Assembly: GCF_007743815.1 (NCBI RefSeq)
Contig: NZ_CP036265.1
Coordinates: 1,576,501 to 1,640,500 of the forward strand
Source: Alienimonas californiensis
Lineage (GTDB): Bacteria > Planctomycetota > Planctomycetia > Planctomycetales > Planctomycetaceae
Direction: 5' to 3'
DNA: 64,000 bases
Part shown: one piece after another, positions 52,632-60,607 of the stretch
Position numbering within the stretch: position 1 is the first letter of the stretch
Layout of the letters: every line of letters starts with the position of its first letter
Position numbers and translations under genes: made by a program
The notes under the pieces: generated by a model
The model's input: only the letters and a program-made list of their open reading frames with translations
Told to the model about the DNA's origin: nothing
Database searches by the model: none

Positions 52632-55600
52632 ATGTCCGCCGCCGCTTCGACCCCGGAGATGTCGCTCGATCCGACCGCACCCCCGGCCGCCCCGCTCACC
52701 GACCCCGCGGGCGCCTCGCCCACCGACCCGGGGCCGACCGACCCGGGGCCGACCGAACCGGGGCCGGACGACGCGGGAGCGACGGAGCCGACGCCGGGGA
52801 AGCGGTGCCCGCAGTGTCGCTCCGCGTTGCCGGCGGACGCGCCGGCGGGGCTGTGCCCGCGGTGTTTGCTGTCGGGCGGGTTGATGTCGCAGCTGGGGTC
52901 CGCGACGGCGGGCGCCCCGGGGCGGTTCGTGGCGCCGGGGTTGGAGGAACTGGCGGAGCACTTCCCCGACCTCGATTTGCAGGCGATGCTCGGCCGCGGG
53001 GGGATGGGGGCGGTCTACAAGGCCCGGCAGGCGAAGCTGGACCGGGTGGTCGCGTTGAAGGTGCTCCCGCCGGAGGTCGGCCGCGACGACGCCTTCGCGG
53101 AGCGGTTCCTGCGTGAGGCCCGCACGCTGGCCCGGCTGAACCATCCGCACATCGTGCAGGTATACGACTTCGGCCAGACGACCCCGCCGCCCGGCCCCAA
53201 TGGGGAGCCGCGGGAGGGGCTCTTTTATTTCCTGATGGAATACGTCGACGGGGCGAACCTGCGGGACGTCATGCAGCGTGCCGCGGACGACGGGGGCGGG
53301 CCGGTGGCCCCGGCGAAGGCGTTGGAAATCGTGCGACAGATCTGCGCCGCGCTGCAGTTCGCCCACGCCCGCGGGATCGTGCACCGGGACGTGAAGCCGG
53401 AGAACATTCTGCTGGATCCGAAGGGCGACGACGGCCGCGGGACGGTCAAAATCGCGGACTTCGGCCTGGCGAAGCTCGGCCGCGGCGAAGATCTGGCGAC
53501 CGGCACGCCGTGGACCCTCACCGGCACACGGCAGGCGATGGGCACGCCGCACTATATGGCGCCGGAGCAGATGCGCGGCACGCGGGACGTGGACCACCGG
53601 GCGGACATTTATTCCCTCGGCGTGGTCTTCTACGAACTGCTGACCGGCGAACTGCCACTGGGCCGCTTCGCCCCGCCCTCGCGGTTCTTCAAGGGGAAGG
53701 GCGATCCCGACGTCCGCCTGGACGACATCGTCCTCAAGGCGTTGGAGGGGGAGCCGGCGAAGCGGTATCAAAGCGTCTCCGACGTGCGGGCCGCGGTGGA
53801 CAGCCTGGGCCTGCCCAACGACCCGGCGACCCCGCAGATCGGCGACCTCGATCTCTCCCCCTCGCCCGGTTCGCCTGATTCGCCGTCGCCGTTAGGCGGC
53901 GCGCCCTCCGGCAATGTGCGGGTGACGCTCGGCGGGGCGGCGCCGCTCCGTGCGGGGGGCGGGTACGGCCAGCGGGCGGGGGCCGGGGCGCTGGCCGCGG
54001 CGGGCGGGTTGGCGGCGGTCGGCGGAGCGACCTGCGTGTTGGTCGCCCTGTTCCTCGCCAGCGGTCCCGCCTGGGAGGAACTGGTCGCCTTAGGCACGAT
54101 CGCCGCGCTCCTCGGGACGCTGTTTCACCTGACGTTCGCCGTCGCGGAGCGAGCGCGGCGGGCGGACGACCCCGGCGGCGCCGGGCGGTTCTTCGGCCCC
54201 GCATTGCGGGATCTGCTGGGGGCCGCCTGGTTGCCGACGGCGGCGGGCACGGGATCCGGGCTGGCGTTGAGGGTGCTCGAGACGGATGCCTACGCCGGAT
54301 CGCTGGGCGGCGGCCTCGTGGCGGTGGGCCTCGCCGTGTGGCAAACCGCAGCGGGAACCAAGCCGCCCACCTGGTGGCCCGGCGTGTGGGGCTGGTACGA
54401 CCGCCCGCCGCTCGACCCGGTTCCCGATCCCCCGCCCGCGTCGCCGCGGCCGGCGACGGCGGTTCCTCAGCACGCTGACCCGGCGGCGCGGGCCATCCCG
54501 AACGCCCCCGACGCCCGCCGGGCCGCGGAGGTGCGGCGGAACCTGCGGGTCGTCGCCTCCCTACTGGTGGGTCTGGCCGGGGCGGCGCTGGCGCTGGGCG
54601 TGGCGCTGGTCGTCGCCAGCCCCTTCCACTACGGACCGAGAGCGGACGATCCGCTGGTCGTCGGGCTGCTGTGCGCGATGCTCGGCGGCGGCGTGCGGGG
54701 GGTCGGGGGGATGCTGCTGTCGGTTCGACCGACCGAGCGGCCGTCGACGGCCTGGCAACGCTGGTTCGCGTCGAACGCCTGGGAGGCGAGCGACGGACAA
54801 TGGGTGCAGATCGACTCCGCCGTCTGGCTGGTCGACGTGTGGGATTGCCTCGTCACCGCCCTGTGGACCGCCGCGGCGACCGCCTTCATCGCCCTGCCGC
54901 TGGCGATCCTGTTCGGGGGGGATGAGGTCCCGCTGTGGGGCGCGCCGTTCGGGCTGGCGGCGGCGGGGTGGGTGACGCTGCGGCGGCAGACGGCGCCGAT
55001 CTGGTGGCCGCCGGGCTGGGGCTGGCGTTCGGAGCGGGGCGAAACGCTGGGCGGCGTCGGGGCGGTCGTGGGGATCGTCAGCCGCTGGCCGATCGTCCGC
55101 ACCCTGCCCGGCGGGCTGAGCCGACCGGCGATCTGGGCGGCGGTCTGGCTGCTGACGATCCCCGCGGCGGGGCTCAGCTGGATCGTCACGGTGGAAACGA
55201 CCCCGGGGCCGAACGACGTGCCCCCGCTCGTGCTGCTCTTTCTGTTCGCCCTGAGCTGCGCGGCGGTCGCCGCCCCGCTGACCGTCCCGCTGCTGGGCTG
55301 GGCGGCGGTGCGGCAGGTGCGGACCTCACGGGCCCGCGGCGACGACCCGCCGGTCCGCGGCCGCCGGCTGGCGGTATTCTGCACCTGGCTGGTGCCCGCG
55401 GCCCTGATCGTCGGGACGTTCGCCGCGGCCTTCGGCGGGGGGATCAGCGTGTGGTACTGGGAGTTCGACGGTGCCGCCGGGCTGACGCAGGGCGAACAGG
55501 ATCTGAACGTCGCCCTCGCCTCCGTCACCGGCGGCGTGATCGGGCTGGGTCTCGCCGTGCTGTTGTGGGTGAAGCTCAGCCGGCTCAGCCGCGGCCCGGT

Positions 55601-57197
55601 TCCCCCGCCGATGCGACCCGAACCGCCCCCCGGCGCTCCGCACGACACCGGCGCCGGGCTGAGTCGGGTGTTCCGTCCGCGGGTCGATCCGGAGACCGGC
55701 CGCCGGCAGTGGGGGGAGACGGTCGCCGCCGTGTGCGCCGCGACGGTCGTGCTGCTGGCCGCCCTGTGGTGGTGGACGTCGCCGCACCTGGAGACCGACG
55801 GGGCCGTCTCCCACGGGACCCACCGGAGCCAGCGGGTTGAGGAAGGATCGACCGCGGACGCCTTCGCGAACGTCGTGGTCGGCCAATCCGCGGACGGCAC
55901 GCACCAAACCGCCATGCCGGACCTCGCCCGCCACCTGTCCTGGCGGGTGTTCGCCGAGGTGGACCGGGCGAACAACCTGCCCTGGTATGCCCGGCTGCGG
56001 CTCACCCCCAGTTGGGTCGACGGATTGAAGCTGAACCCGGGGCAGGTCGAGGGGCTGGAGGCCGCCGCCAACCGCGTCCGCCGCGAGTGGGCCGCGCTGG
56101 TGGCCGCGGAGGCGACGGCGACCGTCAACGAGGTCGGCTCCGTCACCTTCCGCTTCCCGGACCTCTTTCAGCGGGAGCAGCGGTGGGAGCGGGAGTTCTA
56201 CGACGAGGTCGACCCGCTGCTGAGCGTTCCCCAGCAGACGGCCCTGCGGAAGCGACTGATGTTCGGCAACGATATGCCGTCTAGCGTCGTCGAGCCGAAC
56301 CCCACCGAAACCTCGCTGTTGCCGGTCGGGACGTACACCACGCAGATCACGCTGGGCCGGCAGGGGGAGTGGTACGACACGATTTATGCGACCGGCCGCC
56401 AGCACATCCCCGCGAAATCGGCGGAGACCCCCGCCCGCACCCTGCCGCCCCGGCTGCGGTTCCTCGAGGGGGCGCTGGAGCGGGTCAAGCGGGGCGAACC
56501 GGCGTTCCCGGACCCCGCCGCCGAGGAGGCCCGCCAGGCCGCCGCCGACGTCCAATCGAATCCGGCGCCGACCGGTCTGGAAACGTACACCGGCCCGGTG
56601 TTCGAGCTGCATCGCAGTCCGAACGACCCGTGGTACGGCCGGCTGAGCGTGCCCGCCGAAGACCGGCGGGTCCTCGGGCTGACGGACGCCCAGGCCATCG
56701 TGCTGACCGACGCCGCCAACGCCGTCCGCCGCCAGTGGGGCGAGGCGATCGCCGCCGGCGTGACCGCGGAGCGACGGGAGGACGGGGCGGTGCAGTTCCG
56801 CTTCCCGAGCCTCGACGCCCAAGCCGAACGGTGGGAGCGGGAGTTCTGGGCGACGCTCGCCCCGGCGTTCGACCCGGCCCGGCAGACGGCGCTGCGGGAC
56901 CGGATTCACTTCAAGCCGCACTCCGCGGAGGTCGCGACGTACCCGAACGTCGGGTTCACGCTGCTGGTCCCCGTGGGCGTCGACGCCCTGCGCGACGTGA
57001 CCGTGGCGAAGTACGGCGACTGGTACGACCTGCTCGGACCTCCGGTGCAGGGGGGGAACGGGCGGGGGCTGTCCGAACTGCCGCCGGCCCTGCGGTTCCT
57101 CGACGCCGCCGTGGACCGCGTCGTCCGCGGCGAGCCGGCGTTCCCCGCCCCGGAGGGAACAGCCCCGGCGACGGGCGCCGCGGACGCGACGCCGTAA
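52632..57197 (+). CDS. Large membrane serine/threonine protein kinase with zinc knuckle and duplicated C-terminal domain
   Basis: 1521 residues. After an Asp/Pro-rich start there is a zinc knuckle CPQC (59-62)...CPRC (75-78). The kinase domain (about 115-395) has GRGGMG (121-126), ALKVL (Lys143), HRDVKPENIL (Asp253), DFGLAKLG (276) and APEQM (310), so it should be active. From about 440 to 1080 about a dozen hydrophobic segments appear in two blocks with W-rich loops (WWPGVWGWY, WWPPGWGWR). The rest is soluble: a unit of about 190 residues occurs twice (about 1105-1305 and 1323-1510), sharing PWY.RL, RVRREW/AVRRQW, VTFRFP/VQFRFP, WEREF, QTALR, GEWYD/GDWYD, LPPRLRFLEGALERVKRGEPAFP. This unit has no family I know. 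It is probably a transmembrane sensor kinase. The stop lies within a palindrome. Confidence 0.88.
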   Translation: MSAAASTPEMSLDPTAPPAAPLTDPAGASPTDPGPTDPGPTEPGPDDAGATEPTPGKRCPQCRSALPADAPAGLCPRCLLSGGLMSQLGSATAGAPGRFVAPGLEELAEHFPDLDLQAMLGRGGMGAVYKARQAKLDRVVALKVLPPEVGRDDAFAERFLREARTLARLNHPHIVQVYDFGQTTPPPGPNGEPREGLFYFLMEYVDGANLRDVMQRAADDGGGPVAPAKALEIVRQICAALQFAHARGIVHRDVKPENILLDPKGDDGRGTVKIADFGLAKLGRGEDLATGTPWTLTGTRQAMGTPHYMAPEQMRGTRDVDHRADIYSLGVVFYELLTGELPLGRFAPPSRFFKGKGDPDVRLDDIVLKALEGEPAKRYQSVSDVRAAVDSLGLPNDPATPQIGDLDLSPSPGSPDSPSPLGGAPSGNVRVTLGGAAPLRAGGGYGQRAGAGALAAAGGLAAVGGATCVLVALFLASGPAWEELVALGTIAALLGTLFHLTFAVAERARRADDPGGAGRFFGPALRDLLGAAWLPTAAGTGSGLALRVLETDAYAGSLGGGLVAVGLAVWQTAAGTKPPTWWPGVWGWYDRPPLDPVPDPPPASPRPATAVPQHADPAARAIPNAPDARRAAEVRRNLRVVASLLVGLAGAALALGVALVVASPFHYGPRADDPLVVGLLCAMLGGGVRGVGGMLLSVRPTERPSTAWQRWFASNAWEASDGQWVQIDSAVWLVDVWDCLVTALWTAAATAFIALPLAILFGGDEVPLWGAPFGLAAAGWVTLRRQTAPIWWPPGWGWRSERGETLGGVGAVVGIVSRWPIVRTLPGGLSRPAIWAAVWLLTIPAAGLSWIVTVETTPGPNDVPPLVLLFLFALSCAAVAAPLTVPLLGWAAVRQVRTSRARGDDPPVRGRRLAVFCTWLVPAALIVGTFAAAFGGGISVWYWEFDGAAGLTQGEQDLNVALASVTGGVIGLGLAVLLWVKLSRLSRGPVPPPMRPEPPPGAPHDTGAGLSRVFRPRVDPETGRRQWGETVAAVCAATVVLLAALWWWTSPHLETDGAVSHGTHRSQRVEEGSTADAFANVVVGQSADGTHQTAMPDLARHLSWRVFAEVDRANNLPWYARLRLTPSWVDGLKLNPGQVEGLEAAANRVRREWAALVAAEATATVNEVGSVTFRFPDLFQREQRWEREFYDEVDPLLSVPQQTALRKRLMFGNDMPSSVVEPNPTETSLLPVGTYTTQITLGRQGEWYDTIYATGRQHIPAKSAETPARTLPPRLRFLEGALERVKRGEPAFPDPAAEEARQAAADVQSNPAPTGLETYTGPVFELHRSPNDPWYGRLSVPAEDRRVLGLTDAQAIVLTDAANAVRRQWGEAIAAGVTAERREDGAVQFRFPSLDAQAERWEREFWATLAPAFDPARQTALRDRIHFKPHSAEVATYPNVGFTLLVPVGVDALRDVTVAKYGDWYDLLGPPVQGGNGRGLSELPPALRFLDAAVDRVVRGEPAFPAPEGTAPATGAADATP

Positions 57198-57224
57198 CGC
57201 GGAGGCCCCGCGGGGCCTCCGCGT
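57197..57224 (+). terminator. Palindrome at the kinase gene stop
   Basis: ACGCGGAGGCCCCG (57197-57210) is followed directly by its complement (57211-57224). It overlaps the last base of the kinase stop codon; a related longer palindrome is at 40611-40646. Confidence 0.6.
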
Positions 57225-57269
57225 GAGGGAAGCGTTACGCGGCGGGGTCTTGCCGATACACTCGCCCGC

Positions 57270-57713
57270 ATGTCCGATTCGCTCTCCAACGCCTCCGAAC
57301 CGTTCCCGCTGCCCGCCGCGGACGATCCGCACTTTGCGGAGGAGATCCTCGCTCAGGTCAGGGCGGTGCTGGAGGAGTGTGAAAAGAAGACCCGGCCGCC
57401 GGAGGTCGTGCCGTACCGGGACCAGTTGTTCGCCCTGTTCGCCGCCGCCTTCGACGCCGGTCTGACGGAGGACCCGGACGAACGCGCCGAGCCGTCGACG
57501 ACGGGCGACGCCCCGCCGGAGGACCTGTCGGCGGACGGGCTGTGCAAGGCGCTGGGGGAGCAGTGGGGCCTCGCCGCCGCCGCCCGGGCGAACCCGGAGG
57601 AGGGCCCGGCGCTGTCGCAGGCTCACGTCGCCAAAGTGCGTTTATTGTTAAGTCTGATGCACCTGTGGACGAACTGGGACCTCGCCTGGCGCCGCTGGCC
57701 GGACTACCACTAA
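57270..57713 (+). CDS. Conserved-looking hypothetical protein
   Basis: 147 residues, acidic, mostly helical, no signal peptide or membrane segment. Features are DPHFAEEILAQVRAVLEECEKKTRPPEVVPYRDQLFALFAAAFDAGL at the N-terminus and KVRLLLSLMHLWTNWDLAWRRWPDYH at the C-terminus, with a Trp-rich last turn. I do not recognise the family. The coding pattern is good, it starts 73 bp after the kinase gene and is followed by a clear terminator, so it is probably a real gene, perhaps cotranscribed with the kinase. Confidence 0.65.
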   Translation: MSDSLSNASEPFPLPAADDPHFAEEILAQVRAVLEECEKKTRPPEVVPYRDQLFALFAAAFDAGLTEDPDERAEPSTTGDAPPEDLSADGLCKALGEQWGLAAAARANPEEGPALSQAHVAKVRLLLSLMHLWTNWDLAWRRWPDYH

Positions 57714-57767
57714 CCGGTTCGCCGCTGGCCGGTTCGCCGCTGGACGAACCGCCGCGGCCGGCGGACG

Positions 57768-57790
57768 AAACTTCGGTTTCCCGAAGTTTT
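57768..57790 (+). terminator. Rho-independent terminator
   Basis: AAACTTCGG-TTTC-CCGAAGTTT followed by TT. It ends the unit of the kinase and the 147-residue protein and lies just upstream of the PAS gene. Confidence 0.75.
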
Positions 57791-57844
57791 GCCGTCGCGT
57801 AAAGTCCTCCTCGTCGATCCTCACGGTACGATCTTTCCTCTGTC

Positions 57845-58840
57845 ATGCTGCCGCTCCCGACGGACCGGGCCGCCCAGTCGGACGCCGCGCCTCCCCGCTC
57901 GCCTGCCAAGGCCGGCGGCCGCGCGATCACAGACACCTTCAGACGAGACCGAATGAACGACGGCCGGGCAAAGACCGCGGTGGCGCCGCCCGAGGCGTCG
58001 CATGATGCGGTCGTGGCGGCCGGGATGGGGGTCTACGACTTCGATCTGATGGCCGGCGCCACGGCGTGGTCGGCGCACGCGCTGAAGATCTACGGCGGGT
58101 TCGACGCCCCGCCCACCACGGTGCAGTTGCGGGCGCGGGTGCATCCGCTGGACTGGCCCAAGCTGTACGCCGCCCGGCTGGACGCCGACCGCCACGCCGC
58201 CCGCTTTCTCGCGGAGCGGACGTCCGCCGCGGGCGCACCGGGCGACGACCCGGCGTCCGCCGTCGCGCCGCCCCCGCTGTCGACCGACGTGCTGCACCGG
58301 ATCATCCGGCCGGACGGGGCGTTGCGGTGGGTGCGGGCCACGGGAGAGTATCAGTTCAGCCCGGACGGCACGCCGCGGCGGAGCGTGGGCGTGCTGCGGG
58401 ACGTGACCGAGGAGATGAGCGAACGGGCCCGCCTCGCCGCGGAGATCGAACGCGGTCGCGGCGCCCTCGCCGCCGCCGGTCTGGGAACCTTCGACTTCGA
58501 CGCCCGCACCGACGCGGTCCGCTGGGACGGCGCCACCAAACGCATCTTCGGCCTGCCCGACGACACTCCGGACGAGCGCCCGCTGGCGGAGGTGCTGGAG
58601 CTGTTTCACCCCGAGGACCGCGAACCGATCTGCGTGGCGATCGGTCGCTCCCTGAGCCCGCACACCGGCGGCCGCTACGAGGCCAACCATCGCATCGTCC
58701 GGCCGGACGGCGCCGTGCGGCACGTCGCTTGGCGGTCCATCGTCGAATTCGCCGAGGGCTTCGACGGCCGCCACCCGATCCGCAGCGTCGGCACCGTCGA
58801 AGACGTCACCGACCGCCCCAACGCGCCGGTCGCCGAGTAG
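57845..58840 (+). CDS. Tandem PAS-domain protein without output domain
   Basis: 331 residues, or 295 if translation begins at ATG 57953 (MNDGRAKT). Two PAS_3-type folds: about 50-190 (GMGVYDFDLMAGATAWSAHALKIYGG, RVHPLDWPKL, HRIIRPDGALRWVRATGEYQ, GVLRDVTEEMSERARL) and about 205-325 (GLGTFDFDARTDAVRWDGATKRIFG, FHPEDREPI, HRIVRPDGAVRHVAWRSIVEF, GTVEDVTDR). Between them is a short helix (ERARLAAEIERGRGALAAAG). No kinase, cyclase or receiver follows, so it would sense a ligand or redox state and act through a partner. It is convergent with a membrane protein gene across a perfect palindrome. Confidence 0.82.
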   Translation: MLPLPTDRAAQSDAAPPRSPAKAGGRAITDTFRRDRMNDGRAKTAVAPPEASHDAVVAAGMGVYDFDLMAGATAWSAHALKIYGGFDAPPTTVQLRARVHPLDWPKLYAARLDADRHAARFLAERTSAAGAPGDDPASAVAPPPLSTDVLHRIIRPDGALRWVRATGEYQFSPDGTPRRSVGVLRDVTEEMSERARLAAEIERGRGALAAAGLGTFDFDARTDAVRWDGATKRIFGLPDDTPDERPLAEVLELFHPEDREPICVAIGRSLSPHTGGRYEANHRIVRPDGAVRHVAWRSIVEFAEGFDGRHPIRSVGTVEDVTDRPNAPVAE

Positions 58841-58874
58841 GGCATCGCCCCGCGCAGCGTCGCGGTTTCTCTGT

Positions 58875-58931
58875 GAGCCCGAAGCGCAAGCGAGGGTGGA
58901 CGGCTCCGACCCTCGCTTGCGCTTCGGGCTC
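58875..58931. terminator. Perfect 23-bp palindrome of the CCTCGCTTGCGCTTCGGGCTC family
   Basis: Arms 58875-58897 and 58909-58931 are exact complements around an 11-base loop. It sits between two convergent genes, so it is likely a bidirectional terminator. Single arms recur near 4264, 20157, 60541 and 63262. Confidence 0.75.
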
Positions 58932-58956
58932 ATATCGAAGTCGCCCGCCCCGCTGC

Positions 58957-59358
58957 TCACAGCGTCGCGGCCGCCCCGTAGATCAGGAACAGGGCGACGA
59001 ACAGGACGTTCAGCAGGACGTACCCCGCCGTCAGCCACCAGGCGGTGAGGTGTTCCTGCACGTCGAAGGCGCCCAGTAAACAGAGCCGCGCCCCCCAGAA
59101 CAGCGCCAGGTAGCCGCACACCGCCCGGGCCAGCGGGGTGCCGGCGGCCAACTCCCCCGGCAGCCCCGCGGCGATCAACCCGAACGCCAGAATCGTGCCG
59201 AACGTATAGAGGGCGTAGGTCCAATACATCTGCCGATGCAGCCCCGGCAAACCGCCGAGGGCCGTCTTCCATTCCAACCGAAACGGCACCAGGGCCGAGG
59301 CAATTAAGATGCCCAACTGGCCGATCCCCGCCAGCCGCACACAGGTTTCGAGAGTCAT
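58957..59358 (-). CDS. Small four-helix membrane protein
   Basis: 133 residues with four hydrophobic segments (about 8-25, 44-66, 78-98, 110-128). There is no signature motif; WKTALGGLPGLHRQMYWTYALYTFGTILAFGLIAAGLPGE and DVQEHLTAWWLTAGYVLLN are the most distinctive parts. Similar unnamed membrane proteins occur beside lipid-related genes, and it lies 140 bp downstream of the MBOAT-like gene on the same strand. Function unknown. Confidence 0.65.
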   Translation of the reverse strand: MTLETCVRLAGIGQLGILIASALVPFRLEWKTALGGLPGLHRQMYWTYALYTFGTILAFGLIAAGLPGELAAGTPLARAVCGYLALFWGARLCLLGAFDVQEHLTAWWLTAGYVLLNVLFVALFLIYGAAATL

Positions 59359-59393
59359 TTTACAATCGTGGTCGAAGTCGGTTCACGCAGATC

Positions 59394-59477
59394 ACCAACC
59401 CGAAGCGTCAGCGAGGGAGCCGGCGTGCGCAGCACGTCGGCCTGCGGCCGACGCCCTCGCTGACGCTTCGGGTTGGT
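59394..59477. repeat. Perfect 24-bp palindrome of the CCGAAGCGTCAGCGAGGG family
   Basis: Arms 59394-59417 and 59454-59477 are exact complements. The 36-base centre folds again (GTCGGCC-TGC-GGCCGAC). Related arms lie at 2253-2345 and near 20196. Confidence 0.85.
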
Positions 59478-59498
59478 GGAGGGGGGAAGCACGTCTGC

Positions 59499-60308
59499 TC
59501 AACGTCCGATCACGGAGAGCGTGAACGCCGCCGCCGGCCCGGCGGCCTCCGTGAGGAACGCCTCGGAGACCAGCAGGGGCGTCGGGAGAATCAGCCACGC
59601 CGCGGCGTATAAGCGGTTCGTCACACCGTTCAAGCGCCCGGCTTTCCGCAGTCGCCGTTCGAGCGTCACCCCGGCGCCCTGTAATAGGAAATAGAGAAAC
59701 GGCCCGCCGTAGAACACGCCCGGCACGTCATAAACCGGCAGGGTCAGCGCCGCCTCGTGCACCGCCCCGCTGAGGGCGAACCCCGCCCACAACGCGACCC
59801 CCGGTGAGCATCGCCGGGCCAGCGGGAGGAAGACGGCGTCATGCGTCAGCCGCGCGAAGGCGGTGTTCCAGCGCCGACCCCAGAACTCCGCCAGCGTGGC
59901 GGCGCTCAGCGGGCGGTTCATCAGCGGTTCCGCATCGATCCCGCCCCGCCGGAGCAGGAGGGCGAGCAGATGAAACGCCCCGAAGTGCAGCCCGAAGACG
60001 AACCCCACCGCCGCGCACAGCCCGCCGATCAGCGGTTCGCCCTGTTCCGTCAGCCGCCCGCCGAGCAGAAACAGTCCCGCCCCCAGCAGCGTGAACGCCG
60101 CCCCGCGGAGCCACTCGCCCTCCGCCAGCGGCTCGGCCGTTCCGAACAGGAACCGCCGCCGCTCCAACCCCGGCCAGAGCCACCAGAGCGCCTCCCGCCG
60201 CCACGGCCCCCGGGCGGGTCCGACGGCGACCGCCCAGCCCTTCGCCGCCAGCCACAACGCCGCGCACACGACCGCCAACCGGACGACGGGCTCGGCGGCG
60301 GCGGGCAT
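59499..60308 (-). CDS. MBOAT-type (wax synthase-like) membrane acyltransferase
   Basis: 269 residues with about seven hydrophobic segments. The centre reads LNRP-like MNRPLSAATLAEFWGRRWNTAFARLTHDAVFLPLARR, matching the S..EFWGRRW...F motif of the MBOAT_2/wax synthase domain. FALSGAVHEAALTLPVY carries the likely catalytic His (GxxHE). Such enzymes esterify fatty alcohols or other acceptors with acyl-CoA. The N-terminal third is less conserved. It is shorter than eukaryotic wax synthases but usual for the bacterial relatives. It probably forms a unit with the downstream four-helix protein. Confidence 0.75.
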   Translation of the reverse strand: MPAAAEPVVRLAVVCAALWLAAKGWAVAVGPARGPWRREALWWLWPGLERRRFLFGTAEPLAEGEWLRGAAFTLLGAGLFLLGGRLTEQGEPLIGGLCAAVGFVFGLHFGAFHLLALLLRRGGIDAEPLMNRPLSAATLAEFWGRRWNTAFARLTHDAVFLPLARRCSPGVALWAGFALSGAVHEAALTLPVYDVPGVFYGGPFLYFLLQGAGVTLERRLRKAGRLNGVTNRLYAAAWLILPTPLLVSEAFLTEAAGPAAAFTLSVIGR

Positions 60309-60370
60309 CGAAACTCCCCTTTCCCCCCGCCGACCGCCGAGAGGACCCGCAGTTCACGCCGTCGTCGTTC

Positions 60371-60607
60371 CCCCCTCGCCCCCTTTTGGGGGAGAGGGGC
60401 CGGGGGTGAGGGGGCAACTTTGGGGAGAGGGGCCGGGGGTGAGGGGGCAACGGCGCCCGATCGCCGTTCACGGTTCGGCGTTCAGGATCGGCAGCCCGAG
60501 GCGCCAGCCGAGGTGTGCAGGCATGGCAGGATCACCCGGCCTCGCTTGCGCTTCGGGCTCACTCTCTCGGAGCGGACGCGGGTGAACCGTGCGTCGCCCT
60601 CACCCCC
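60371..60607. repeat. Composite dispersed repeat, full-length copy with doubled left end
   Basis: The left hairpin end is present twice (60371-60415 and 60420-60445). It is followed by CAACGGCGCCCGATCGCCGTTCAC, GGCAGCCCGAGGCGCCAGCCGAGG, CCTCGCTTGCGCTTCGGGCTCAC and GAACCGTGCGTCGCCCTCACCCCC. The right end runs into the last codons of the D-amino-acid oxidoreductase gene and supplies its stop codon. Confidence 0.8.

Noticed and set aside
55326-57626. 766-codon minus-strand open frame
   Set aside because: Antisense to the C-terminal part of the kinase gene; Gly/Arg/Val-rich without recognisable motifs.
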